The notes beneath the pieces were generated by a model. The model had not been told where the DNA came from. It saw only the letters and a list, made by a program, of their open reading frames with translations, and did no database searches. The position numbers and the translations under genes were made by a program. 20,854 nucleotides of DNA from a virus: IMG/VR virus record IMGVR_UViG_3300007603_000495, positions 1 through 20,854 of that record, one strand, 5' to 3'. Below, piece by piece: positions 7,252-14,854 of the stretch. Positions within the stretch are counted from its first letter, which is position 1; each line of letters opens with the position of its first letter.

Positions 7252-7675
7252 ATTCTTTTATATTATCAGTCATTATTGCATAACATTTTGTAATGTTACC
7301 AATGTATCCCATTTCAGGCATACAACATATTGAATTTTCTATTAATTCTTTTCCAGGTTTTACTAATACTTTTCCTGTGGCTATTATTGTATAATCATCG
7401 TTTTCATGCCAAAAGTAATTTGTACTATGCCATTTTCTAAATTCATTTAATGCTAACCAATTTTTACAATGTATCCATAATTTAGGATTGAATAAAAAAT
7501 CGGTTCTAATTCTATATTGTGGTTCATCATGTCCTAACCACCAGTCACCATCTATATATCTGGCATCTACTTCTACATCATATCCCAATGAAATTGCTTC
7601 ATTTATGTAATCTGGATGATTTTCTCTTTCGATATTTTTTCCGTTTATATTTCCTCTATGTGCTATATATACCAT
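7220..7675 (-). CDS. Short GDPD-like phosphodiesterase
   Basis: A 151-residue protein with the catalytic signature of glycerophosphodiester phosphodiesterases: H6-R7 in IAHRGN, the E35-x-D37 pair in YDVEVDARY, and H49-D50 in LGHDEP. The barrel is short compared with usual GDPD enzymes (about 240 residues) and lacks the clear C-terminal half, although WIHCKNW (67-73) matches the following strand. I chose the ATG at 7675 because the HRG motif follows directly; an in-frame TTG two codons upstream is less likely. It lies after the nucleotidyltransferase and overlaps the next glycosyltransferase by 32 bases. It may cleave a phosphodiester in a glycan precursor such as a glycerol-phosphate or nucleotide-linked sugar; this is inference. 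Confidence 0.8.
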   Translation of the reverse strand: MVYIAHRGNINGKNIERENHPDYINEAISLGYDVEVDARYIDGDWWLGHDEPQYRIRTDFLFNPKLWIHCKNWLALNEFRKWHSTNYFWHENDDYTIIATGKVLVKPGKELIENSICCMPEMGYIGNITKCYAIMTDNIKEYEIHNSRVHN

Positions 7676-7692
7676 ATTCAAATATACTAAAA

Positions 7693-8514
7693 TTATTTGT
7701 TTTTACCAAATTGTTGATTATAATCTTTCCAATAGTGATATGTCCAAATTAATTCTTTTTGTGTTTTTATTCCACTTTTTAAAATAGTTTGCCAAGCTTC
7801 AAAGTTTTTTACTTCTTCTGGTGTTCCAAATACACTAACATAATCGGTATCATAAATTGTAACATTCAACCCATCTCTAACCATTAAATTATATACCAAT
7901 GTTACATAATATTCACCATTATAATTTATATCCAAATCCATCAATTCTTTAAAATACTTTTTAACATATTTTCCTTTTGCAAAATAGTATGTTCCAGTAG
8001 ATGCATGCTCTTCCATTGGTTTGTCGGTATATGGTTCCTTTTCTTTTATTTCAATTAACTTACCACCATCTTCTTTTATATGTGCCATAAAAGTTGGACT
8101 TAATCTATGTGGGTGAAATCCAACATGCGAAAGGATACATCCATCTGAATTTTTAATATTATCTTTAAAATCATTATAGTCCCAAAGATATGGATTATCA
8201 CAATAGGTAACTATAACTTCTTCATCATCTTTTATATCTAAATTTTTTAAAGTATAAACTGGCCCCTTTTTATGATTTGGAATGATATGTATTTCTGAAT
8301 TTTTTACCAATTTATTTATTATTTCAATTATATTGGTATTTGTTGAATGATGTTGATTTATAACAAATACAAATTCATCATTTTCAATATCAAACATTTC
8401 AATAATGTATTCTATTATTCTCTTTCCATTAACTTCTATTAAAGGTTTTGGGTCTACATATCCTGCTTTAATAAATCTATCACCCACTCCTGCCATTGGT
8501 ACTATAATCTTCAT
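7693..8514 (-). CDS. Sugar nucleotidyltransferase
   Basis: A 273-residue NTP_transferase-fold enzyme. The N terminus has the nucleotide-binding signature MAGVGDRF (7-14) followed by DPKPLIEVNGKRIIEY (21-36), the sugar-1-phosphate nucleotidyltransferase pattern. CDN in VTYCDNPYLW (about 102-111) supplies the likely metal-binding aspartate, and YNGEYYVTLVYN (about 200-211) fits the substrate side. Members of this fold join a sugar phosphate to NTP to make an NDP-sugar. The start overlaps the kinase-aldolase gene by four bases (ATGA), which suggests one pathway. The nucleotide and sugar are not readable; the enzyme is of a type found in surface-glycan loci and is not a close match to RmlA in my reading. 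Confidence 0.88.
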   Translation of the reverse strand: MKIIVPMAGVGDRFIKAGYVDPKPLIEVNGKRIIEYIIEMFDIENDEFVFVINQHHSTNTNIIEIINKLVKNSEIHIIPNHKKGPVYTLKNLDIKDDEEVIVTYCDNPYLWDYNDFKDNIKNSDGCILSHVGFHPHRLSPTFMAHIKEDGGKLIEIKEKEPYTDKPMEEHASTGTYYFAKGKYVKKYFKELMDLDINYNGEYYVTLVYNLMVRDGLNVTIYDTDYVSVFGTPEEVKNFEAWQTILKSGIKTQKELIWTYHYWKDYNQQFGKNK

Positions 8515-9935
8515 TTTCTATATTTTTCTGATTTTAGATTTTTTAAATATTCAACGTCATCATCGGATAATTGTTTAATTTTACCCAGCCGATTTGCATA
8601 ATATAAAATATAATTATGAGCTGCATTGGTTTCGTAGTCATCTATTACAACTGCATCTGGAAATGTAAATATATCTTTATCTGATATTTTATAAAATGCA
8701 TATGTAAATTCTACAAAATCATTTACATTTTTTCTAATGTATTCTTTTGTAAAACTATTAATACGGGAAATTAAATGTATACATCTATAATAGTTGTCAG
8801 ATGAAACTATTAGTCCATGATTTTCTAAAAATACAACATCTTCTATATCATTTGTATTTAAAATTTTACTTGTAAGTTCTAAACCAGGATTGTAATAATC
8901 TAAATAGGTATATTGAAAATCTTCCGTTTTAAATAATTCATCTATGATATCCTTTCCATTTTCTAAAGATAAAATACAATTCAAATAAATTGGATGAACA
9001 TGAAATACATACTTTTTAAATGCAGTATGAAATCCGGTTTCCATTGATGGTTTTTTGTATATGGTATTTGATGATAGTGCAACCAATACATCATCCAAAT
9101 CATTATCGGTAGGTATATTTTTAAAATCTACATCTTTATAGTTTATGATAGAATATCCCTTACCATATTTAATATCTTTTAATTTACCTCCTGATTCTTT
9201 TATAATTAACTTATCACCAATTTTTGAAGATATGTTTCCACCCTTTGATTGTGTAATACTTGTTCTATTACCCAAAACAACATTCATCCAAACAAACTCT
9301 TCCAATTCATGATGCATCTTTTTAATAAAATCAAATAACATATAGTCAACATCGGTTTTACATTCAATATCCAAACCATGTAAATTACTCAATTTGATTA
9401 TTACATTTGCTTTTTCAATTTGGATTTTTCTTATATGTTCCGAATCTTTTTTTCTATTTGTTATCGTTTCTATAACATCTTCTTTTGTATACCCCCTTTC
9501 TAATGTATCTCTTTCAATTTTAAAATCAGTCATTAGATTTTCATCGGTATCAATGTATATTTTTAAATCAGATAGTTCTTCAGATTGTTTTGTATAAAAA
9601 GAATGTAATCCTTCGTTTATAATATATTTTTTAGGTGAAACCCAAATTTCTTGGTCAAATTTTCCTGTATTATGATTGTAGACTTTTCTTAATACCTTTG
9701 ACCCCTCTTTAAGAGACATGAGTTGTAAATCACCCAGTTGTAAATTATTTGCAAGTGGATTTAGATGCGTTATTGCATTCCACATCATATCACCTCTTTC
9801 CCATTTATGTAAATCATCTCCAGATATTAAAGTAGTATTATCATACCCATAATATATTCTAATGAAATTTGCAATGGTTGATTTTCCGGAAGCAGAATCG
9901 CCGGCAATACTAATTATAAATGGTTTATCTACCAT
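8511..9935 (-). CDS. Fusion of uridine-kinase/PRK-like P-loop kinase and class II aldolase
   Basis: A 474-residue two-domain protein. The N-terminal part (about 1-200) has a P-loop, AGDSASGKST (11-20), and a following LISGDDLH (36-43) typical of uridine kinase/phosphoribulokinase relatives. The C-terminal part (about 208-430) is a class II aldolase/adducin domain: GGNISSK (232-238) is the phosphate-binding loop, PSMETGFH (296-303) contains the catalytic Glu (E299), HVHP (312-315) gives two zinc histidines, and ENHGL (371-375) the third. All zinc ligands appear intact. I chose the ATG at 9935 because the kinase strand begins immediately after it and the overlap with the upstream gene is then 11 bases. 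An earlier ATG at 10013 would add 26 unlikely residues. The order suggests a phosphorylated carbonyl compound handled by both domains and then passed to the nucleotidyltransferase that follows. Confidence 0.9.
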   Translation of the reverse strand: MVDKPFIISIAGDSASGKSTIANFIRIYYGYDNTTLISGDDLHKWERGDMMWNAITHLNPLANNLQLGDLQLMSLKEGSKVLRKVYNHNTGKFDQEIWVSPKKYIINEGLHSFYTKQSEELSDLKIYIDTDENLMTDFKIERDTLERGYTKEDVIETITNRKKDSEHIRKIQIEKANVIIKLSNLHGLDIECKTDVDYMLFDFIKKMHHELEEFVWMNVVLGNRTSITQSKGGNISSKIGDKLIIKESGGKLKDIKYGKGYSIINYKDVDFKNIPTDNDLDDVLVALSSNTIYKKPSMETGFHTAFKKYVFHVHPIYLNCILSLENGKDIIDELFKTEDFQYTYLDYYNPGLELTSKILNTNDIEDVVFLENHGLIVSSDNYYRCIHLISRINSFTKEYIRKNVNDFVEFTYAFYKISDKDIFTFPDAVVIDDYETNAAHNYILYYANRLGKIKQLSDDDVEYLKNLKSEKYRK

Positions 9936-10665
9936 ATTTTTGCCAATCATTATGCATGAATAATCCTTCATTGTGTCCAACTTTGAATTCTTGCTGAACC
10001 CACCATTTTCCAATATTACCTTCTAATGCAATGCCATCGCCGGCAAATTGCTTAACGGTATCTAAATAAAATTGTTTTTTGTATAAGCAAGGATTGTTTG
10101 TCCAATTACCATATCGAGAAGTAGTCCAAAACATATCTTCCGTTTTGAATATGTATTGAGGAAATTCAACATATGGGTCTAACCAATGTAGTGAATCCAA
10201 TAGATGTGGTGAATGTGCACCAATCTCATCATCATAGTAAGTTAATTCTTGTCCTCTATGTCTAAATGAAAAATGTGGATTACCTGGATTCTTTCTATGT
10301 CTTAATCTAACAACATCCATTCCCATTTCAATTGCTTGATAACTTCTCTTTAATGTATCGTATGTAGTTTCTTTATCTTCAATTAAATTCCAATCATGTT
10401 CTAATACTAAAACATAATCCGATTTTGCATTTTCAGTAAGTTTGATAAATGCTTGGCCAATTCCAATATTCGTTTGCAGTCCAATACAATCAATACCAAA
10501 ATGAGATGCAATTTGGATATCTTGTGGTGTTACTTCCTGAAATAAAATGGTTACATCATTCACCATATCAAATAAACCATTCTCATAATAAGTGGTTAGT
10601 GTATCTACTAATACTTGTCCACTATGCCAACTCAATATTCCTATACTAATTGGTAATTTTTCCAT
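9925..10665 (-). CDS. Glycosyltransferase, GT2-like
   Basis: A 246-residue protein. The N terminus PISIGILSWHSGQVLVDTL matches the first strand and helix of GT2 enzymes (sixRNRxxxLxxxL style). TNIGIGQAF (65-73) fits the N-x-G helix that precedes the DxD site, and YVLVLEHDWNLIED (84-97) carries a variant DxD (EHD). A GT2-like acidic segment FKTEDMFW follows near the middle. There is no membrane segment. It overlaps the preceding GT2 gene by 20 bases and the kinase-aldolase gene by 11 bases. The replaced DxD (EHD) is unusual and may reflect a different metal or donor. Specificity is unknown. Confidence 0.83.
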   Translation of the reverse strand: MEKLPISIGILSWHSGQVLVDTLTTYYENGLFDMVNDVTILFQEVTPQDIQIASHFGIDCIGLQTNIGIGQAFIKLTENAKSDYVLVLEHDWNLIEDKETTYDTLKRSYQAIEMGMDVVRLRHRKNPGNPHFSFRHRGQELTYYDDEIGAHSPHLLDSLHWLDPYVEFPQYIFKTEDMFWTTSRYGNWTNNPCLYKKQFYLDTVKQFAGDGIALEGNIGKWWVQQEFKVGHNEGLFMHNDWQKYGR

Positions 10666-11296
10666 TTCTCAAATAATTTATAAAATTTTCATAATCTTTT
10701 TTCTTAACTTCGTCCCATTCCTTTTCATCCGATGTGGTTGACATTTCCGTTTCTACTTTGAAATTTCTTAAACAGGCTTTTGGTGAGGGGTTTACATCCT
10801 TTATAATATTATCACCATACCATATTTTTATATTGTCCGGTATATCAATCCAATTTTTCTTATTTAACAAAATCATACAACCCCAACCCCAATCATTTAC
10901 ACCAGGTTGCCATACATCTAAATAAGGGCCTTTGGTTTCATCCATTTTTTCTTTATAATTACCCTCACCCATCCCAATGATGCCAAACTGATTTAATATA
11001 TTCTCATCAATGACTCCAAATATATTGGTATCAAAATTTATATCGTCATTAACTAATGCAATTAAATCATTTTTTGCAATCTTTATTCCTAAATTCCATG
11101 CAGGATTAACATATATATTTTCCTCAACTTGAACCAATTTTACTTTATCTAATGCTTCATAATATTCAAAAAATTTACCAGCATTATCTATTAAAATAAT
11201 TTCATCAACATAATCACATTTAATCAAATCAAAAAGTAATTTATGTAGTCTATTTGATTTCCAAAGTGTTGGTATTACAATGCTGTATTTATCCAT
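10646..11296 (-). CDS. GT2 family glycosyltransferase
   Basis: A 216-residue GT-A enzyme from the internal ATG at 11296, chosen because the conserved strand YSIVIPTLWK follows at once; an ATG 14 codons upstream would overlap the methyltransferase further and adds no conserved sequence. The nucleotide-binding Asp is D37 (IILIDN), NPAWNLGI (64-71) is the typical helix before the metal site, and ALVNDDINF (80-88) is the DxD-equivalent. GWGCMILL further on fits the acceptor side. It overlaps the methyltransferase gene by 22 bases and the next GT by 20 bases. This is one of the more standard GT2 proteins of the island. Confidence 0.86.
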   Translation of the reverse strand: MDKYSIVIPTLWKSNRLHKLLFDLIKCDYVDEIILIDNAGKFFEYYEALDKVKLVQVEENIYVNPAWNLGIKIAKNDLIALVNDDINFDTNIFGVIDENILNQFGIIGMGEGNYKEKMDETKGPYLDVWQPGVNDWGWGCMILLNKKNWIDIPDNIKIWYGDNIIKDVNPSPKACLRNFKVETEMSTTSDEKEWDEVKKKDYENFINYLRNGKITN

Positions 11297-11871
11297 TGTA
11301 TAAATTGTTCGGGTGAAATAATATTCAACATATTCCATTTGTTCATAGAATAGTGAGAATATGTTTTATAATTAGATTTTGTTTCATATGGAATATTTGT
11401 TCCTCTACGAATGATACCACAACCATAATCGGTATCAACTACTCTAATATCCAAATCAATTGTTTCAACTCTTAATTCAGCAATTGCTTTCCATACATCA
11501 CCAGTCCACTCTCCACCATGGTCATCTCTGGCTTGCATTTTTTCAGTAGTTGGCAAACAATCATGACAAACAATAGTTCCATTTTCTGATAAATGGTTTA
11601 ATGAATTTTCTACATCTTTAAGAACTTGGTCATCGTGATGTAATCCGTCTATAAAAATAATATCATATTTGACATCTTCCGATATTGATTCAAAGTATTC
11701 ATCGGATGTTCCAACGAATGTAACTTCTCCTCTTGGAAATGGGTCAACCGAAACTTTATGTTCTACATCTATTAAATCAAAATTAGATGTAGGGTCTTGT
11801 GTTCCAACTTCTAAATAAGATTTGTAACCATACTTTTTGATAAGTACATTAATTATGTCTGTGCGCTTCAT
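11275..11871 (-). CDS. Class I SAM-dependent methyltransferase (Methyltransf_24 type)
   Basis: A 198-residue Rossmann-fold methyltransferase. SYLEVGTQ (18-25) is the SAM-binding motif I, with E21 and G23. VSVDPF (40-45) provides the acidic residue after strand 2, and YDIIFIDGLHHDDQVLKD (69-86) is the highly typical motif of the FkbM/Methyltransf_24 and cephalosporin-hydroxylase-like families, followed by IVCHDC (100-105), which often holds a metal. Such enzymes methylate sugar hydroxyls or small molecules. It overlaps the preceding glycosyltransferase by 23 bases and the next by 22, so it belongs to the glycan operon. The likely job is O-methylation of a glycan, by inference. Confidence 0.88.
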   Translation of the reverse strand: MKRTDIINVLIKKYGYKSYLEVGTQDPTSNFDLIDVEHKVSVDPFPRGEVTFVGTSDEYFESISEDVKYDIIFIDGLHHDDQVLKDVENSLNHLSENGTIVCHDCLPTTEKMQARDDHGGEWTGDVWKAIAELRVETIDLDIRVVDTDYGCGIIRRGTNIPYETKSNYKTYSHYSMNKWNMLNIISPEQFIQWINTAL

Positions 11872-12724
11872 ATGCTTTTATTAATTTATCAACTCTTTGT
11901 ATTTGGGTATGATTTGCTATAACTTTTACCATTCCATTATATGCAATTCTTTCTCTTTCTTCTTCGTTTTCATTATAGTAGTTCATCTTTTCTATACAAT
12001 CAAACATATCATTATATAAAACAATATCTTCGCCATCAACGAATAATTCTTCTAAACCTCTACTGATATCCAACTTATCCGTTAATACCATTTTACCACA
12101 TGCCATACCTTCAAAAATTCTACGAGTTATTTCTTGCCATCTACTATTTTGAATCACCATCAATCCTTTATTCAAAAATTTAGTGTGTTCTTCTGCATTC
12201 ATTCCATTTTGATTTCCAATTGCTCCTTCTGCCCAATTTGTAAGATAATCTAAAAATTCAGACCCACCTCTACCTCTACTTGTTACTCCCACATATTCAG
12301 GTTCTAAATTCATTGGAAACTGAACCATAGTATCTGCCCAATGTGGAACCCAATCTGCATTAATACCACATATTCTATATTCTTCTGCTGATACTTTGTC
12401 AGGTGTGATTGTATAATGAAACCTACTTGCTTTTGGATAGTTTCTTTCAAAATTTTGAGGGTCATCTCCACTTTCTTGTATCCAAAATGTATTAGGTTTT
12501 AAACTTTTATCCAACCACTTTGAATCAATTCTACCCCAATCCATAAACAATACGATATCCGTTGGAATATCTTGTTGAATCCACAATTGTAATGCAGAAT
12601 CATCATTTGCCGTAATTGGTACGATTTCGGTTTCCCAACCTCTTTCTTTAAATTCATTAAGTAAAGACAAAGGAGTTGACCAGGTTTCATTTGGACTATG
12701 ATTATATATGAATGTTATTTTCAT
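11849..12724 (-). CDS. GT-B glycosyltransferase, CgeB/GT1-like
   Basis: A 291-residue protein. It starts with a Rossmann strand (MKITFIYNHSPNETW) and a helix, then TFWIQESGDDP (79-89) and YTITPDK (104-110), typical of the Glyco_trans_1_2/CgeB-like group where the fold binds the donor in the C-terminal half. VIQNSRWQEITRRIFEGMACGKMVLTD (190-216) contains the conserved R-x-x-E-x-M-A-C-G-type nucleotide-sugar site (R202, E205). It shares ATGA with the previous GT2 gene and overlaps the methyltransferase by 23 bases. Length is about 60 residues shorter than many CgeB proteins. Acceptor unknown. Confidence 0.84.
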   Translation of the reverse strand: MKITFIYNHSPNETWSTPLSLLNEFKERGWETEIVPITANDDSALQLWIQQDIPTDIVLFMDWGRIDSKWLDKSLKPNTFWIQESGDDPQNFERNYPKASRFHYTITPDKVSAEEYRICGINADWVPHWADTMVQFPMNLEPEYVGVTSRGRGGSEFLDYLTNWAEGAIGNQNGMNAEEHTKFLNKGLMVIQNSRWQEITRRIFEGMACGKMVLTDKLDISRGLEELFVDGEDIVLYNDMFDCIEKMNYYNENEEERERIAYNGMVKVIANHTQIQRVDKLIKAYEAHRHN

Positions 12725-13344
12725 AAAGTATCGTAATAATTATTTTGTCTTTCTTGTCTGTCTATTGTTTTAGGGTGTCTGATACAATATATTTCATCTG
12801 CAGGGAAATTGGTATAAGATTCAAATCCTACAATTCTTTCATGTACTTTATTTACCCAATAAATTTTGTCAGAATTTTTATAGATACGAGTTTGAACATC
12901 AGGAAAATTAACCCATCCTTTTTCGTTTACATTCCATCCCCATTTTTGAATATGTGCTTCGGTTAACCCTTCAACAGTATTGATTCTTGGAACTAACACC
13001 AAATCTTTATCAATATTATTATCCAATATATCTTCTAAATTATGTATTAAATCATTTATTAAATATTCATCCGCATCTAATTGGAATATCCATTCACCTT
13101 TACATTCTGAGTTTAATAGATTTTTCCACTTTGCAAAATCATTATCAAATTCAGATTCTATCAATGTTATATGGTCTACATTTCCCTGTAACTCCAAATA
13201 TTCTACTAATTCAATGGGTGCTTTTGGTGTATCTAAAAGAACTACTATTTCTGAATTTTCTCCTTTGTAGTTTAATAACTGATTTACCAACCTAATGGTT
13301 TCCTCTACCTCATTACAGGCAGTAATTGCGTAACTTAATTTCAT
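12721..13344 (-). CDS. GT2 family glycosyltransferase
   Basis: A 207-residue GT-A enzyme. I use the ATG at 13344 because it forms a TAATG junction with the stop of the 117-aa gene and the conserved strand KLSYAITACNE follows directly; an upstream ATG at 13383 would overlap that gene by 40 bases. SEIVVLLDT (31-39) provides the nucleotide-binding Asp, AKWKNLLN (71-78) the N-rich helix, and WIFQLDADEYL (85-95) the metal-binding DAD (90-92). The remaining part has KVHERI and YCIRHPKT, the His-containing tail seen in many GT2 enzymes related to WaaE/KdtX. An LPS-core glucosyltransferase-like reaction is possible but not established. Confidence 0.87.
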   Translation of the reverse strand: MKLSYAITACNEVEETIRLVNQLLNYKGENSEIVVLLDTPKAPIELVEYLELQGNVDHITLIESEFDNDFAKWKNLLNSECKGEWIFQLDADEYLINDLIHNLEDILDNNIDKDLVLVPRINTVEGLTEAHIQKWGWNVNEKGWVNFPDVQTRIYKNSDKIYWVNKVHERIVGFESYTNFPADEIYCIRHPKTIDRQERQNNYYDTL

Positions 13345-13697
13345 TAAAATATTTTTTCGTCTGTTGAATTTGTATAACTCCATGCACTACCACTAGGATA
13401 TCCATATGCAGTTGATGTACTTCCAAATCCAAATGGTGGATTAGCTATTGTTATAGAACCAACACCCGGTGTTGTTGTAAATACAGTACCTCCTGTTCCA
13501 TTTGGTGTTTGATAAAATCCCTGGTCATTAACTCTAAATGTATTATGGTCTACAATTACTCCACCCATAGGGATTGTATTGTCATCCACATGTGCTAATT
13601 GTTCTTTTAGTGTGTCCCATTGTTTTGGAGTAATGTTAAATTCATGTACTCCCTCTGTGAATCCTTTTAACCAAAGGACAAATTCTTTTGATGTCAT
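13344..13697 (-). CDS. Small phage protein with Gly/Thr-rich C terminus, unknown function
   Basis: A 117-residue protein of two parts. Residues 1-40 (TSKEFVLWLKGFTEG, then NITPKQWDTLKEQL) look like a compact helical domain that I recall seeing at the N terminus of various small phage proteins. Residues 45-115 are rich in Gly, Thr, Ser and Tyr (TPNGTGGTVF, FGFGSTSTAYGYPSG) with few charged residues, giving an unstructured or surface-displayed tail. No signal peptide or catalytic motif is present. It overlaps the SGNH gene by ATGA and the GT2 gene by TAATG, so it is co-translated with glycan genes. The Ser/Thr-rich tail could be an acceptor for glycosylation by neighbours, which is speculation. 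Confidence 0.8.
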   Translation of the reverse strand: MTSKEFVLWLKGFTEGVHEFNITPKQWDTLKEQLAHVDDNTIPMGGVIVDHNTFRVNDQGFYQTPNGTGGTVFTTTPGVGSITIANPPFGFGSTSTAYGYPSGSAWSYTNSTDEKIF

Positions 13698-14380
13698 ATT
13701 ATTTTTAATTTATTTTTGGGTTCTAAATGTTCTATAATTTGTTGAGCCAATTCATAATGTCCTTTCTCCCCATAATGTCCGTCTTTTATAATACCATTTG
13801 TTTCAGTTGTTAAATCCGTATGATGTACAACTGGTATAGTTAAATTTAATTTTTGGTCGTATCCAAATTTATTATAACACCAACTCCAATGAATAACTTT
13901 TACTTCTTTTAATTTTGCCCAGTCATTTATAAAGGATATCCAATAATTTACTTCGTTTTGATACAAAGTTTTAAATTGGTCTCTATTTAAAAGAATTTGT
14001 TCGGCCACTTCTTTTGTAACATATGTACCATCTACACACGCATACTCTGGCGTATTTTGTAAACCAACCGCAAATATGGGTACCCAAGATGGTTGATTTG
14101 TTATTAATGCACCCAATCTATATCTTAATAAAACTGTCCAACCAAATATTAAAATGTCATCTTTTTTTACATCGTTATGTATTTTTAAAAATGATTCAAA
14201 TATTTCGTTATTTCCCGTTCCACCTTTGCCTAAATTTTTATAATCAAACTTATAATAGTCGGCAATAACTTCTGATGTTGTTTTTGGTAAATATCCATAA
14301 TAAGATTTTACCGAACCAGGACCATCTTGAAATAATGCGGTCATTGAGTCACCAAATGCCCATACCATATTACTATTCAT
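13694..14380 (-). CDS. SGNH/GDSL hydrolase-like protein (first copy)
   Basis: A 228-residue SGNH-type protein. The GDSM nucleophile block is at 10-13 (Ser12), NLGKGGTGNNE (49-59) gives the oxyanion Gly and the catalytic-block Asn, and DGHYGEKGH (200-208) supplies Asp200 and His202. All three blocks are more canonical than in the copy at 2129-2887, so this one is a good candidate for an active esterase or acyltransferase. No signal peptide is seen. An alternative start four codons in (Met5) is possible. It follows the 156-aa gene by three bases and overlaps the 117-aa gene by four. Likely substrate: an acyl group on a glycan made by the surrounding transferases (inference). Confidence 0.83.
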   Translation of the reverse strand: MNSNMVWAFGDSMTALFQDGPGSVKSYYGYLPKTTSEVIADYYKFDYKNLGKGGTGNNEIFESFLKIHNDVKKDDILIFGWTVLLRYRLGALITNQPSWVPIFAVGLQNTPEYACVDGTYVTKEVAEQILLNRDQFKTLYQNEVNYWISFINDWAKLKEVKVIHWSWCYNKFGYDQKLNLTIPVVHHTDLTTETNGIIKDGHYGEKGHYELAQQIIEHLEPKNKLKII

Positions 14381-14383
14381 ATA

Positions 14384-14854
14384 TTATTCTCTTTTTTTTC
14401 CTTTTACATTTATAAATTTTGCTTTTCTTTCGGTCGGTGTTACACCAGTTATATCAAAATCAAGTTCCACTATATCTTCCAATCCGTCTAATAAATAAGT
14501 TCTATAAGCTTCATCGGTTACTATTGGTACTTTACTTACAATGTTTTGATATACTTGTTTTGAACCACCTTTTATTTCTAATAAATCATTTTCTTCATTT
14601 ACAAATTTACCAAAAAATTTCTTTATTAAATCAGGTCTAATATTTGTAACCTTAACTGCATGAACTATATTTTTTGGCCTTGAAACAAATAAAGTAAATA
14701 TTATAGGTGCATCATTTTGACTAAATGTACCGGTTACTCCATCTACATATTTATATTTTTTAATTTGATAAAATTTTCCTCTTTCCATTTTTGTTGGAGG
14801 AATTCTATTTTTATCATTTATAAATTTTTGATATATTGGATTATAATTTATCAT
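14384..14854 (-). CDS. Phage protein of unknown function, 156 aa
   Basis: A soluble protein of 156 residues without a recognisable enzyme motif. It begins with NPIYQKFINDKNRIPP, then ERGKFYQIKKYKY, a beta-rich stretch APIIFTLFVSRPKNIVHAVK, and later DEAYRTYLLDG. The alternation of short strands and the GKFYxxxY/AYRTY elements recall small structural or packaging-related proteins of T4-like marine phages, but I cannot place it in a named family. It starts in a TAATG overlap with the preceding glycosyltransferase, so it is translated with the island, though its function need not be glycan-related. I do not assign one. Confidence 0.8.
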   Translation of the reverse strand: MINYNPIYQKFINDKNRIPPTKMERGKFYQIKKYKYVDGVTGTFSQNDAPIIFTLFVSRPKNIVHAVKVTNIRPDLIKKFFGKFVNEENDLLEIKGGSKQVYQNIVSKVPIVTDEAYRTYLLDGLEDIVELDFDITGVTPTERKAKFINVKGKKRE

